DNA from: Actinomycetota bacterium
Lineage (GTDB): Bacteria > Actinomycetota > Humimicrobiia > Humimicrobiales > Humimicrobiaceae
Assembly: GCA_023488645.1 (NCBI GenBank)
Contig: JAMDDL010000132.1
Span: forward strand, 1 to 5,665
Direction: 5' to 3'
Length of the DNA stretch: 5,665 nucleotides
The position numbers and the translations under genes are program-made. The notes below the pieces were generated by a model. The model saw only the letters and a list, made by a program, of their open reading frames with translations, ran no database searches and was not told where the DNA came from. Positions 1 through 5,587 of this stretch are shown in pieces. Within the stretch, counting starts at the first letter, position 1; the number at the start of each line of letters is the position of its first letter.

Positions 1-549
1 AAAGTGGACAAAATAATTCAGTTTTACTGTGAAAGCATTATAATTCCTGTCTCCGGGTTTTGCCAGCATCCTGTCAGCAATATCTTTCTGTATGGTAATA
101 TAAAAATCCTTAATTTTATCAGTCTGACTTAAAATCCTTAAGATCAATGGAGCTGCAATTTTATAAGGAAGGTTTGCCACAAATTTGCTTATGCCGTATT
201 TAAGGCAGATTTCATTATAATTAAGTTTCATAGCATCTCCAACGATTAAAAAAACTTTCCTTCCGATTTTTGAAACAAAAATTTCTTTAAAAGCTGCTGC
301 TATGTTCCTGTCCATCTCCACACATATTATCTTTTTTACATTTGGGACTATAATTTCTGTTAAACTGCCTATGCCTGCACCAACTTCAAGTATAACATCG
401 CTCTTCTTAAGTTCAGCAAACTTAGCAATCTTTTTTAAAACATTGGCGTCAATGAGAAAATTCTGGCCAAGTGTTTTTCTTAAGGTCAGATTATACTGCT
501 TTAATATTTCAGCAGTTCTGGATGGAGCGCTGATATAATCATCGTTCAT
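1..549 (-). CDS. rsmA: 16S rRNA (adenine(1518)-N6/adenine(1519)-N6)-dimethyltransferase RsmA/KsgA, 3' end cut by window edge
   Basis: I translated this by hand from an ATG at 549; the frame stays open for 183 codons to base 1. RsmA uses S-adenosylmethionine to dimethylate two adjacent adenines in the 3'-terminal hairpin of 16S rRNA during late 30S assembly in the cytoplasm. Visible motifs in order are GQNFLID (residues 28-34), the SAM-binding loop EVGAGIGSLT (55-64), the acidic E78/D80 after the second strand, GDA (104-106) and the catalytic NLPY motif (126-129). A QKDIADRMLAKPG segment follows, as in the family. Full-length homologues are about 270 residues, so roughly the last 90, mainly the small helical C-terminal domain, lie outside the window. 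The start is 9 nt after the tatD stop and has no recognisable Shine-Dalgarno sequence, so translation may depend on coupling to tatD. Nothing suggests a broken gene; the truncation is only the window edge. Confidence 0.95.
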   Translation of the reverse strand, partial: MNDDYISAPSRTAEILKQYNLTLRKTLGQNFLIDANVLKKIAKFAELKKSDVILEVGAGIGSLTEIIVPNVKKIICVEMDRNIAAAFKEIFVSKIGRKVFLIVGDAMKLNYNEICLKYGISKFVANLPYKIAAPLILRILSQTDKIKDFYITIQKDIADRMLAKPGDRNYNAFTVKLNYFVHF

Positions 550-558
550 TATAGTTTT

Positions 559-1365
559 TTATTTCAAATTGAAAAAATCTTCAGCATTCTTTGAAGTAAT
601 TTTTGCAGCTTCCTGCAAGCTGATTTCCTTAATTTTTGCTATTTCCTGTGCAATATATTTTACATATGACGGATAATTTTCCTGACCTCTTTTAGGCTGC
701 GGGGCAAGGTATGGGCTGTCGGTTTCAATAAATATTTTATCCAGAGGTATGATTTTAACGGTATCCTTTGCTGATTTTGCATTCTTAAATGTTATTACTC
801 CGGTAAAAGATATGAAAAGTCCCATTTCAATACACTTTAGGGCAAAACCGGCATCTCCCGAAAAACAATGCAGCACTGCTTTAAAATTCTTAACTGCCGT
901 ATAATTTTTTAAAATATTTATTGTTTCGCTGTGAGCTTCCCTGTCATGAATTGCAACAGGAATACCGTGTGTGATTGCCATTTCAATATGAGAAATAAAA
1001 GTTCTTTGCTGATCCTGTTTTGAAACCGGATTTTCAAAAAAGTCAAAACCTGCTTCACCAACTGCAACTATTTTTTTATTATTCTTAATCAGGCTGTCAA
1101 GGATTTTCTCCTGCCTCTTTCCAAATCTGTTTGCATAATGAGGATGAACTCCAACTGTTGCAAAAACATTTTTAAATTTTTTTGCGTACTCAACAGACTT
1201 CAAGCTGCCCTCTATGCTTGAGCCAACATTAATTATATATTTAACATTCTCATCTGCTGCCTCCCTTATAGCAGCCTCGGGAGTCTTATTTTTGATCATA
1301 TCAAGATGAGCATGAGTATCAATAAAATAGAACTCTTTTTCTTCTAACTGATTTTCAGACAACAT
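559..1365 (-). CDS. tatD: TatD-family metal-dependent DNase
   Basis: TatD proteins are cytoplasmic TIM-barrel metal-dependent hydrolases with 3'-5' exonuclease or DNase activity, linked to DNA repair and nucleic-acid turnover. At 268 residues this is a full-length member. The metal-site signature is complete: DTHAHLD with H18 and H20, E104 in GEAGFDFF (a variant of the usual GEIGLDYY), H140 in AIHDREAH, H166 in VLHCFSG, and D216 in ETDSPYLAP. The family's terminal RG.x.NYP stretch is also present (226-232). About 10 extra residues precede the usual start of the fold. The ATG at 1365 is nevertheless supported by a GGAG four bases upstream (1370-1373), and no internal start has such a site. The gene lies 87 nt after metG and 9 nt before rsmA with no terminator between, the classic metG-tatD-rsmA order. 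The exact substrate of this paralogue cannot be told from sequence. Confidence 0.94.
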   Translation of the reverse strand: MLSENQLEEKEFYFIDTHAHLDMIKNKTPEAAIREAADENVKYIINVGSSIEGSLKSVEYAKKFKNVFATVGVHPHYANRFGKRQEKILDSLIKNNKKIVAVGEAGFDFFENPVSKQDQQRTFISHIEMAITHGIPVAIHDREAHSETINILKNYTAVKNFKAVLHCFSGDAGFALKCIEMGLFISFTGVITFKNAKSAKDTVKIIPLDKIFIETDSPYLAPQPKRGQENYPSYVKYIAQEIAKIKEISLQEAAKITSKNAEDFFNLK

Positions 1366-1452
1366 ATTGCTCCGGATTTAAAAGATTGTTTTATAAAAAT
1401 AAATCATAAAATTCATAAAGTTTAGATTAATCATTAAAAGCTGAAGTTTTAT

Positions 1453-2994
1453 TTATTCCTTAATTCTCGGAAAAAGTATTTCCCTTATACCAAGTTTGGT
1501 TTTTCCTTCAAAGCTTCCCCACTGTCCATCTTCATATAAATTAAAATCACCAACGCTCCTGTTGATTCCTATCTGGGAAAAAATCCTTTCACATGTTTTG
1601 GGAATAACAGGTATAAGCATTAAAGTGGACAGCCTTAAAGATTCAATAAGTGAATATAAAATTTCATCCAGTTTTTTTACGTCTTTATCATCTGAACTTT
1701 TAGCAACATTCCAGGGCTGACTGTCTTCTATGTATTTATTAGCCATGTTGATTAATTCCCATATTTTTGACAGATAATCATTGAACCTGAAATCCTTTAC
1801 ACAGTTGGTGGCATATTCTTTAACTTCATTCCATTTCTTCATAAAATCAGGATTTATATTTGTATTTGAAGGAACAATCCCGTTTCTGTATTTCTCAATC
1901 ATTACCATGGTTCTTGACAACAGGTTTCCGATATCATTGCTTAAATCGGAATTAAATCTTCTTACCATCAGGTCATGCGTAAACGAGCCATCCTGCCCGA
2001 ATGTCATCTCTCTCATCAGAAAGTACCTTATCGGTTCCACACCATAATTTTCTGAAAGCACATCAGGATCAAGAGTAATTCCCTTTGATTTGGAAAGTTT
2101 TTCCTGTCCGAGCATCACCCAGCCATGCACAGCTATCTGCTTTGGCAGGGCAACTCCAAGCGACATAAGAATTGCAGGCCAGATTATGGCATGAAATTTC
2201 AGAATATCCTTTCCTATGTGGTGCTGATTGACTGGCCAGTATTTAACAAATAACTTGTCATCATCAAGGCTGTATCCCAGAGCAGAAATATAATTTATTA
2301 AAGCATCCACCCATACATAACAAACATGCCGGCTGTCAAAAGGTACGGGAATTCCCCATTTTACAGTTGTCCTGGAAATACTTATATCTTTTAATCCCTG
2401 ATTTAATATGCCTAAAACTTCATTTTTTCTGGTTTCAGGATAAACAAAATCAGGGTTTTCTTTAATATGTTTTAAAATTGCATCCTGATATTTTGAAAGC
2501 TTAAAGAAATAATTTTCTTCCTTTATGTATTCAATTTCCCTGCCGCATTCAGGGCATCTGCCTTCTTCTACCTGATTGTCTGTAAAGAAAGTTTCATCAG
2601 GCACGCAATACCAGCCTTCGTAATGCCCTTTATATAAATCACCATTTTCCTTAAGTCTTGTAAGTATATTCTGAACTATTTTTTCATGATTTCTGTCTGT
2701 AGTTCTGATATAAAAATCATTGCTTATCCCGTATAAATCAAGGAGTCTTTTCATATCGGAAGACATCATATCAACATATTCCTGAGAGCTAACATTTCTG
2801 GCTTGCGCACTTTTTTCAATTTTCTGTCCGTGCTCATCTGCCCCTGTTAAGAAGAAAACATCTTTTCCTTCAAGCCTTTTAAAACGGGCAATAACATCAG
2901 CAAGAATTGCTTCATAAAAAAATCCAAGATGAAGCTTGCTGTTCATATAAGGAATTGCTGTAGTTAAATAAAACTTATCTTTTTCTTCCGGCAT
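1453..2994 (-). CDS. metG: Methionine--tRNA ligase (MetRS), short form without C-terminal tRNA-binding domain
   Basis: This cytoplasmic class I synthetase attaches methionine to initiator and elongator tRNA-Met using ATP. The N-terminal half is the Rossmann catalytic domain: an HLGF motif at 22-25 in the HIGH position, LTGADEHGQKI (49-59), the connective domain (about 115-225), VWVDALINYISALGY (227-241), HHIGKDILKFHAIIWP (258-273) and KLSKS (299-303) in the KMSKS position. The helical anticodon-binding domain follows (about 335-513), with SNDIGNLLSRT (352-362) and QPWNVAK (426-432). The wording of the connective domain (GWYCVPDET, then EENYFF) resembles Bacillus-type MetRS. A partial zinc knuckle remains: C130, D133 in place of a Cys, C147 and C150. 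At 513 residues it lacks the EMAP/Arc1p-like C-terminal extension of about 150 residues found in Bacillus (about 660), resembling the short mycobacterial and Aquifex forms. The start at 2994 follows AAGGG (3001-3005) with 6-nt spacing. No T-box signature is seen in the 162-nt leader. Confidence 0.97.
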   Translation of the reverse strand: MPEEKDKFYLTTAIPYMNSKLHLGFFYEAILADVIARFKRLEGKDVFFLTGADEHGQKIEKSAQARNVSSQEYVDMMSSDMKRLLDLYGISNDFYIRTTDRNHEKIVQNILTRLKENGDLYKGHYEGWYCVPDETFFTDNQVEEGRCPECGREIEYIKEENYFFKLSKYQDAILKHIKENPDFVYPETRKNEVLGILNQGLKDISISRTTVKWGIPVPFDSRHVCYVWVDALINYISALGYSLDDDKLFVKYWPVNQHHIGKDILKFHAIIWPAILMSLGVALPKQIAVHGWVMLGQEKLSKSKGITLDPDVLSENYGVEPIRYFLMREMTFGQDGSFTHDLMVRRFNSDLSNDIGNLLSRTMVMIEKYRNGIVPSNTNINPDFMKKWNEVKEYATNCVKDFRFNDYLSKIWELINMANKYIEDSQPWNVAKSSDDKDVKKLDEILYSLIESLRLSTLMLIPVIPKTCERIFSQIGINRSVGDFNLYEDGQWGSFEGKTKLGIREILFPRIKE

Positions 2995-3156
2995 TTTTTA
3001 CCCTTGGTTTTTAAAATTTATTATTTCATAAAGTAAATTGTCTTAAAATAAATTGTTTTAACAAATTTAGCATCTGCTGCAAATTTTAATATATGAATGA
3101 TGCTTGAATAATGATACAAGTTTTAAACCTTTAAGAATGAACTATAACACAAAAAA
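2995..3156 (-). other. rsmI-metG intergenic leader, AT-rich, with an imperfect tandem repeat
   Basis: This 162-nt gap precedes metG. It holds two adjacent 15-bp copies, TAAATTGTCTTAAAA at 3034-3048 and TAAATTGTTTTAACA at 3049-3063 (plus-strand reading), matching at 13 of 15 positions. It also holds a weak inverted pair, AGCATC at 3069-3074 and GATGCT at 3099-3104, separated by 24 nt. I see no GC-rich hairpin with a T tract, so no terminator. There is also no T-box consensus or S-box-like structure of the kind that can precede aminoacyl-tRNA synthetase or methionine genes. No -35/-10 pair is convincing, though the AT content means an internal promoter for metG cannot be excluded. Confidence 0.45.
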
Positions 3157-4029
3157 TTAATTTATTTTAAAATTTTTAAGGTTAATGGAAATATTATATA
3201 AATCCTGCCTGCTGATTTCATATTTTGCCATAATATTTTTAAATGCTTCCTTTTTAGTCATGCCTTTTTTAAAAAGGCACTTCAGTTCATTTTTAATGAT
3301 ATTGTCAGTAAAATCCTTATTTCTTTTTATCTCATGCCCTGAAACTACTAAAACAATCTCTCCTTTCAGCTTAATGCCTTTGCCTGTCCTCTCTTTTATT
3401 AACTGAAAAACTTCGTTTGTACTTCCTCTGATACATTCTTCATAAATTTTAGTAATTTCTCTTGCAAGGCATATTTTCCTTTCCCCGAATACTGATTTTA
3501 TTTCTTCCAGCAAAGCTTCTATTCGGTTAGGAGATTCATAAAAAATCATTGTATATGGAAGAGTTTTTAACTCTTCAAGCTTCTTTTTTAGTTTTCCAAC
3601 TGTTTTCGGTAAAAACCCGATAAATAAAAAATTATCAGCAGGAAGTCCTGACAGCACAAGAGCTGATGCTGCTGCATCAGGGCCGGGAATTACTGTTATT
3701 TTAATGTTTCTTTCAATGCAAAGCCTCACAAGTTTAAAGCCCGGATCAGATATAAGCGGCATTCCTGACTCCGAAACAATGGCAACATTCATGCCGCTTT
3801 CAATCTTTTTTATTATTGCCTCTGATTTTTTTCGGCTTGTATTATCATGATAGCTTTCTATTTCCTCTTTTTTAACATCATATCTTGCAAGCAGTTTTTT
3901 TGCAGTGCGGGTATCTTCTGAAATAATTAAATCCACACTTTTTAGTGTTTCTATCAGCCTGAAACTGGCATCTTCCAAATTGCCTATTGGAGTTCCGCAG
4001 ATAAATAATGTTCCTTTTTCCTGCTGCAT
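3157..4029 (-). CDS. rsmI: 16S rRNA (cytidine(1402)-2'-O)-methyltransferase RsmI
   Basis: RsmI is a tetrapyrrole-methylase-fold enzyme that 2'-O-methylates C1402 of 16S rRNA in the ribosomal P site, using S-adenosylmethionine. All family motifs are readable: GTPIGNLED (12-20), EDTRTAKKLL (38-47), SESGMPLISDPG (86-97, a variant of the usual SDAGTPxISDPG), IPGPDAAASAL (114-124), GFLPK (138-142), FYESPNR (163-169) and REITKIYEE (190-198). The C-terminal tail (about 240-290) contains a helix-turn-helix-like stretch, KKGMTKKEAFKNIMAKY, typical of RsmI. The length of 290 residues is normal. The ATG at 4029 places the first strand at the expected position, but no Shine-Dalgarno sequence is visible upstream. 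It is the first gene after the rbr terminator, so it probably opens the rsmI-metG-tatD-rsmA unit. Confidence 0.96.
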   Translation of the reverse strand: MQQEKGTLFICGTPIGNLEDASFRLIETLKSVDLIISEDTRTAKKLLARYDVKKEEIESYHDNTSRKKSEAIIKKIESGMNVAIVSESGMPLISDPGFKLVRLCIERNIKITVIPGPDAAASALVLSGLPADNFLFIGFLPKTVGKLKKKLEELKTLPYTMIFYESPNRIEALLEEIKSVFGERKICLAREITKIYEECIRGSTNEVFQLIKERTGKGIKLKGEIVLVVSGHEIKRNKDFTDNIIKNELKCLFKKGMTKKEAFKNIMAKYEISRQDLYNISINLKNFKIN

Positions 4030-4089
4030 TTTATTTAAATACCATATTGGTTGTGTTAACTTTTAATGTTCTGTTAATTTATCAGTTAA

Positions 4090-4098
4090 AATATAACA
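4090..4098 (-). promoter_or_regulatory. Candidate extended -10 element for the rsmI operon
   Basis: The minus strand reads TGTTATATT here, matching the extended -10 form TGnTATAAT with one mismatch. Transcription would begin near 4083, giving a leader of about 54 nt before the rsmI ATG at 4029. The -35 position (TCTGCA at 17-nt spacing) is poor, which an extended -10 can tolerate. The location is sensible, between the rbr terminator and rsmI. In DNA this AT-rich such matches arise by chance, so this is a suggestion only. Confidence 0.3.
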
Positions 4099-4153
4099 TC
4101 AGCAAAAACTGCTGCAGATAATTCAGGAAGTTTAACTTACAGGCATGCTGATG
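4098..4153. repeat. Inverted repeats between the rbr terminator and rsmI
   Basis: CATCAGCA at 4098-4105 is the exact reverse complement of TGCTGATG at 4146-4153, separated by 40 nt. Within this, CAGCA at 4100-4104 also pairs with TGCTG at 4110-4114 across a 5-nt loop. The left arm touches the candidate extended -10 of rsmI, so an operator is possible. The arms are short and could be chance. Confidence 0.3.
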
Positions 4154-4164
4154 ATCCTGATTTT

Positions 4165-4218
4165 GATAAAATAAAAACCTGGCTGATTAAATTAATTATA
4201 CTTTAATTTAATGCCAGG
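4165..4218 (-). terminator. Rho-independent terminator of the phoU-rbr unit
   Basis: CCTGGC (4178-4183) pairs with GCCAGG (4213-4218). After a 2-nt bulge (4184-4185), ATTAAATTAA (4186-4195) pairs with TTAATTTAAT (4203-4212), leaving a 7-nt loop. Read on the minus strand, the GC base of the stem is followed directly by TTTTTATTTTATC (4177-4165), the expected U-rich tract. It starts 54 nt past the rbr stop codon and separates rbr from rsmI. The other strand lacks a good T tract, so the terminator is probably one-directional. Confidence 0.85.
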
Positions 4219-4272
4219 CATATAATTTATTTTGATTTATTAAAAAATTAAAGAGATAAAATATAAAAAAAG

Positions 4273-4770
4273 CTATTTAATTAACGTAAATTTAGCTCTT
4301 AGTGTTGCACAAACCGGACATTTATCAGGAGCAGCGCCAACAAATGTATTTCCGCAAACAGGGCAAACCCGGATGTCTTCCTCTTTTAAATTTGAAAGAT
4401 TGGCAAGAGCATTTTTAAACAGTGCCGCATGTATTTCTTCCACTTTATTTGCATTCCAGAAGCTCATCCTTGCATCCTTCTCTCCCTCAGCTTCTGCCTG
4501 CTTTATCATTTCAGGATACATTTTAGTAAATTCATAAGTTTCTCCATTTATTGCTGCATCTATATTGTCCTTTGTTGATTTAATACCGCCCATAACAGCC
4601 AGATGCTTTAGAGCATGAACTGTTTCTGCCTCTGCCGCAGCTCTGAAAAGTTTTGCAGCTTGCCTGTAGCCTTCCTCATCCGCTTTTTTTGCAAATGCAA
4701 GATATTTTCTGTTTGCCTGTGATTCACCTGCAAATGCAGCCTTAAGATTCTCCAATGTTTTTTCCTTCAT
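4273..4770 (-). CDS. rbr: Rubrerythrin (di-iron peroxidase with C-terminal rubredoxin domain)
   Basis: Rubrerythrin reduces hydrogen peroxide to water at a di-iron centre in the cytoplasm of anaerobes, with electrons arriving through its rubredoxin-type Fe(SCys)4 site. The ferritin-like four-helix bundle (about 1-128) keeps the full ligand set by motif alignment to the Desulfovibrio protein: E16 in FAGESQANRKY, E49 and H52 in AEAETVHA, E77 and E80 in GETYEFTKMYPEM, and E111 with H114 in VEEIHA. The rubredoxin domain (about 133-165) has CPVCG (136-140) and CPVC (151-154). At 165 residues it is a compact form; the Desulfovibrio protein has about 190. The start at 4770 follows a run of six G's only 3 nt away. 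It lies 54 nt after phoU and is closed by the terminator at 4165-4218, so phoU and rbr are probably co-transcribed, though an extra promoter in the gap is possible. Confidence 0.97.
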   Translation of the reverse strand: MKEKTLENLKAAFAGESQANRKYLAFAKKADEEGYRQAAKLFRAAAEAETVHALKHLAVMGGIKSTKDNIDAAINGETYEFTKMYPEMIKQAEAEGEKDARMSFWNANKVEEIHAALFKNALANLSNLKEEDIRVCPVCGNTFVGAAPDKCPVCATLRAKFTLIK

Positions 4771-4773
4771 TTT

Positions 4774-4779
4774 CCCCCC
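4774..4779 (-). promoter_or_regulatory. Unusual ribosome-binding site of rbr: six G's, 3-nt spacing
   Basis: The minus strand reads GTAGGGGGGAAAATG, so a G6 run ends three bases before the start codon. It can pair with the CCUCC of 16S rRNA by G-C and one G-U pair. The run stands out in an AT-rich region, and the spacing is shorter than the usual 5-9 nt unless pairing uses the left part of the run. Confidence 0.6.
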
Positions 4780-4788
4780 TACACCGTA

Positions 4789-4804
4789 TTTAATAATAAT
4801 TAAA
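4789..4804. repeat. 16-bp inverted repeat upstream of rbr
   Basis: TTTAAT (4789-4794) and ATTAAA (4799-4804) are exact reverse complements with a 4-nt centre, ending 19 nt before the rbr ATG. The size and AT-rich make-up recall PerR/Fur-type operators, which control rubrerythrins in some Gram-positive bacteria. The sequence does not closely match the 7-1-7 consensus, however, and chance is a real alternative. Confidence 0.25.
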
Positions 4805-4824
4805 ATGAACTTTTTATATTTGGT

Positions 4825-5511
4825 TTATCCTTCATCGTGAAGGATTTTGTAATCCCCGGTCAGAAATATCAGCACTCTTTCTGCAATATTAACAGACTGA
4901 TCACCAATTCTTTCAAGATATCTTGCTGCAAGTGAAATATTGGAAAGATAAAGCGCAAATTCTTCATGACTTAATGAATTGCTTCCCACAACCGAAGCAA
5001 AAAGTTTTTTAAATAATATTTTCTGAATATTGTCAAGTTCATTATCAAGATCATCCAGCTTTCCGGCAAGCTTTGCATCATTGTTTTTAAATGCTTTTAA
5101 GGCTTTGGATAATATCAGTTTTGCAAGATCGGCCATCTCTTTTAACAGATCCAGAATTTCAGGAGTCATAAACATTGCCTTATGTTTTTCCAGCCTTCTT
5201 GTTATTTTTGCAAGATTGACAGCCAGATCTCCGACTCTTTCCATATAAATCGCTATTATATTTATTGAATTTACAAGCCGCAAATCCTTTGCAAAAGGCT
5301 GATATTCTGCCTGGATAATAAGGCATCCCTCTTCAATATGCATCTCCAGTTCATCAATCCTGGTGTCTCCTTCTACAACTTTTGTTGCAATTTCCCTGTC
5401 GCCTTCAAGCAGGGATTTTGTAGCATTTTCCACAGCTTCAGTTATTAATTTACCCATAAGATTTACATCATCAACAATTTCCTGAAGTTTTTCATGAAAT
5501 TTTTTAATCAT
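4825..5511 (-). CDS. phoU: Phosphate-signalling regulator PhoU
   Basis: PhoU is a cytoplasmic metal-binding helical protein that links the Pst phosphate transporter to the PhoR-type sensor kinase and dampens phosphate-starvation signalling. At 228 residues it has the usual length and the family's two-fold repeat of three-helix bundles. Repeat 1 carries DLRLVNSINIIAIYMERVGDLAVNLAK (76-102) with metal-motif residues E91 and D95. Repeat 2 carries YLSNISLAARYLERIGDQSVNIAE (188-211) with E200 and D204. The second motif has Q205 where many homologues have His (ERIGDHxxNIAE). The start at 5511 gives the normal N-terminus, but its best ribosome-binding match, GAGGT at 5525-5529, is 13 nt away, longer than ideal. 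No pst genes lie within the window. The gap upstream and the promoter-like region suggest phoU opens its own unit with rbr downstream. Confidence 0.95.
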   Translation of the reverse strand: MIKKFHEKLQEIVDDVNLMGKLITEAVENATKSLLEGDREIATKVVEGDTRIDELEMHIEEGCLIIQAEYQPFAKDLRLVNSINIIAIYMERVGDLAVNLAKITRRLEKHKAMFMTPEILDLLKEMADLAKLILSKALKAFKNNDAKLAGKLDDLDNELDNIQKILFKKLFASVVGSNSLSHEEFALYLSNISLAARYLERIGDQSVNIAERVLIFLTGDYKILHDEG

Positions 5512-5522
5512 AATTTGGGTCT

Positions 5523-5544
5523 TTACCTCATATATCTCATATAT
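5523..5544 (-). repeat. Perfect tandem 9-bp repeat covering the phoU ribosome-binding site
   Basis: On the minus strand ATATATGAG occurs twice with no gap (5544-5536 and 5535-5527). The second copy runs into GAGGT, the probable Shine-Dalgarno site of phoU, while the first copy overlaps the palindrome arm. The same stretch contains a tiny open frame of ATG, four codons and TAA (5540-5523), which is probably chance. Confidence 0.6.
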
Positions 5545-5569
5545 AATAAAATTAATTTTATTATATATG
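5538..5569. repeat. Perfect 32-bp AT-rich palindrome upstream of phoU
   Basis: The half-site CATATATAATAAAATT (5538-5553) is followed directly by its exact reverse complement (5554-5569), with no central spacer and no mismatch. It ends 26 nt before the phoU start. It could be an operator for a dimeric repressor, or form a leader hairpin next to the ribosome-binding site. It lacks a GC-rich stem and a clear following T tract on the minus strand, so an intrinsic terminator of an upstream gene is less likely. Confidence 0.8.
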
Positions 5570-5587
5570 TTTATTTGCCAATTTAAA
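5560..5587 (-). promoter_or_regulatory. Candidate sigma-70-type promoter of phoU
   Basis: On the minus strand TTTAAA (5587-5582, 4 of 6 matches to TTGACA) is followed after 16 nt by a perfect TATAAT (5565-5560). Transcription would start near 5553, at the centre of the 32-bp palindrome, leaving a leader of about 42 nt. The AT content makes chance matches common, but position and spacing are sensible. Confidence 0.4.

Noticed and set aside
302..538. Plus-strand open frame of 78 codons
   Set aside because: It lies wholly antisense to rsmA, whose motifs are unambiguous, and its translation resembles no family I recognise.
1496..2047. Plus-strand open frames at 1496-1720 and 1781-2047
   Set aside because: Both are antisense shadows of metG, which has complete conserved motifs.
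2995..3156. T-box or SAM riboswitch before metG
   Set aside because: I see no T-box consensus, no terminator hairpin and no recognisable S-box elements, and 162 nt is short for these.
3185..3406. Plus-strand open frame opposite the rsmI C-terminus; its translation looks hydrophobic
   Set aside because: Hydrophobic antisense translations are typical opposite Lys/Glu-rich coding sequence; there is no RBS and rsmI is certain.
5030..5248. Plus-strand open frame opposite phoU
   Set aside because: It is antisense to a clear PhoU repeat region, with a serine- and phenylalanine-rich translation from reversed helical codons.
5523..5540. Five-codon minus-strand ORF (ATG to TAA) in the phoU leader as a regulatory upstream peptide
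   Set aside because: It has no ribosome-binding site of its own and arises from the AT-rich tandem repeat; chance is the simplest explanation.
5538..5569. The palindrome as an intrinsic terminator
   Set aside because: The stem is nearly all A/T and on the minus strand is followed by AGATATATGAGG, not a T tract; on the plus strand there is no gene to terminate.
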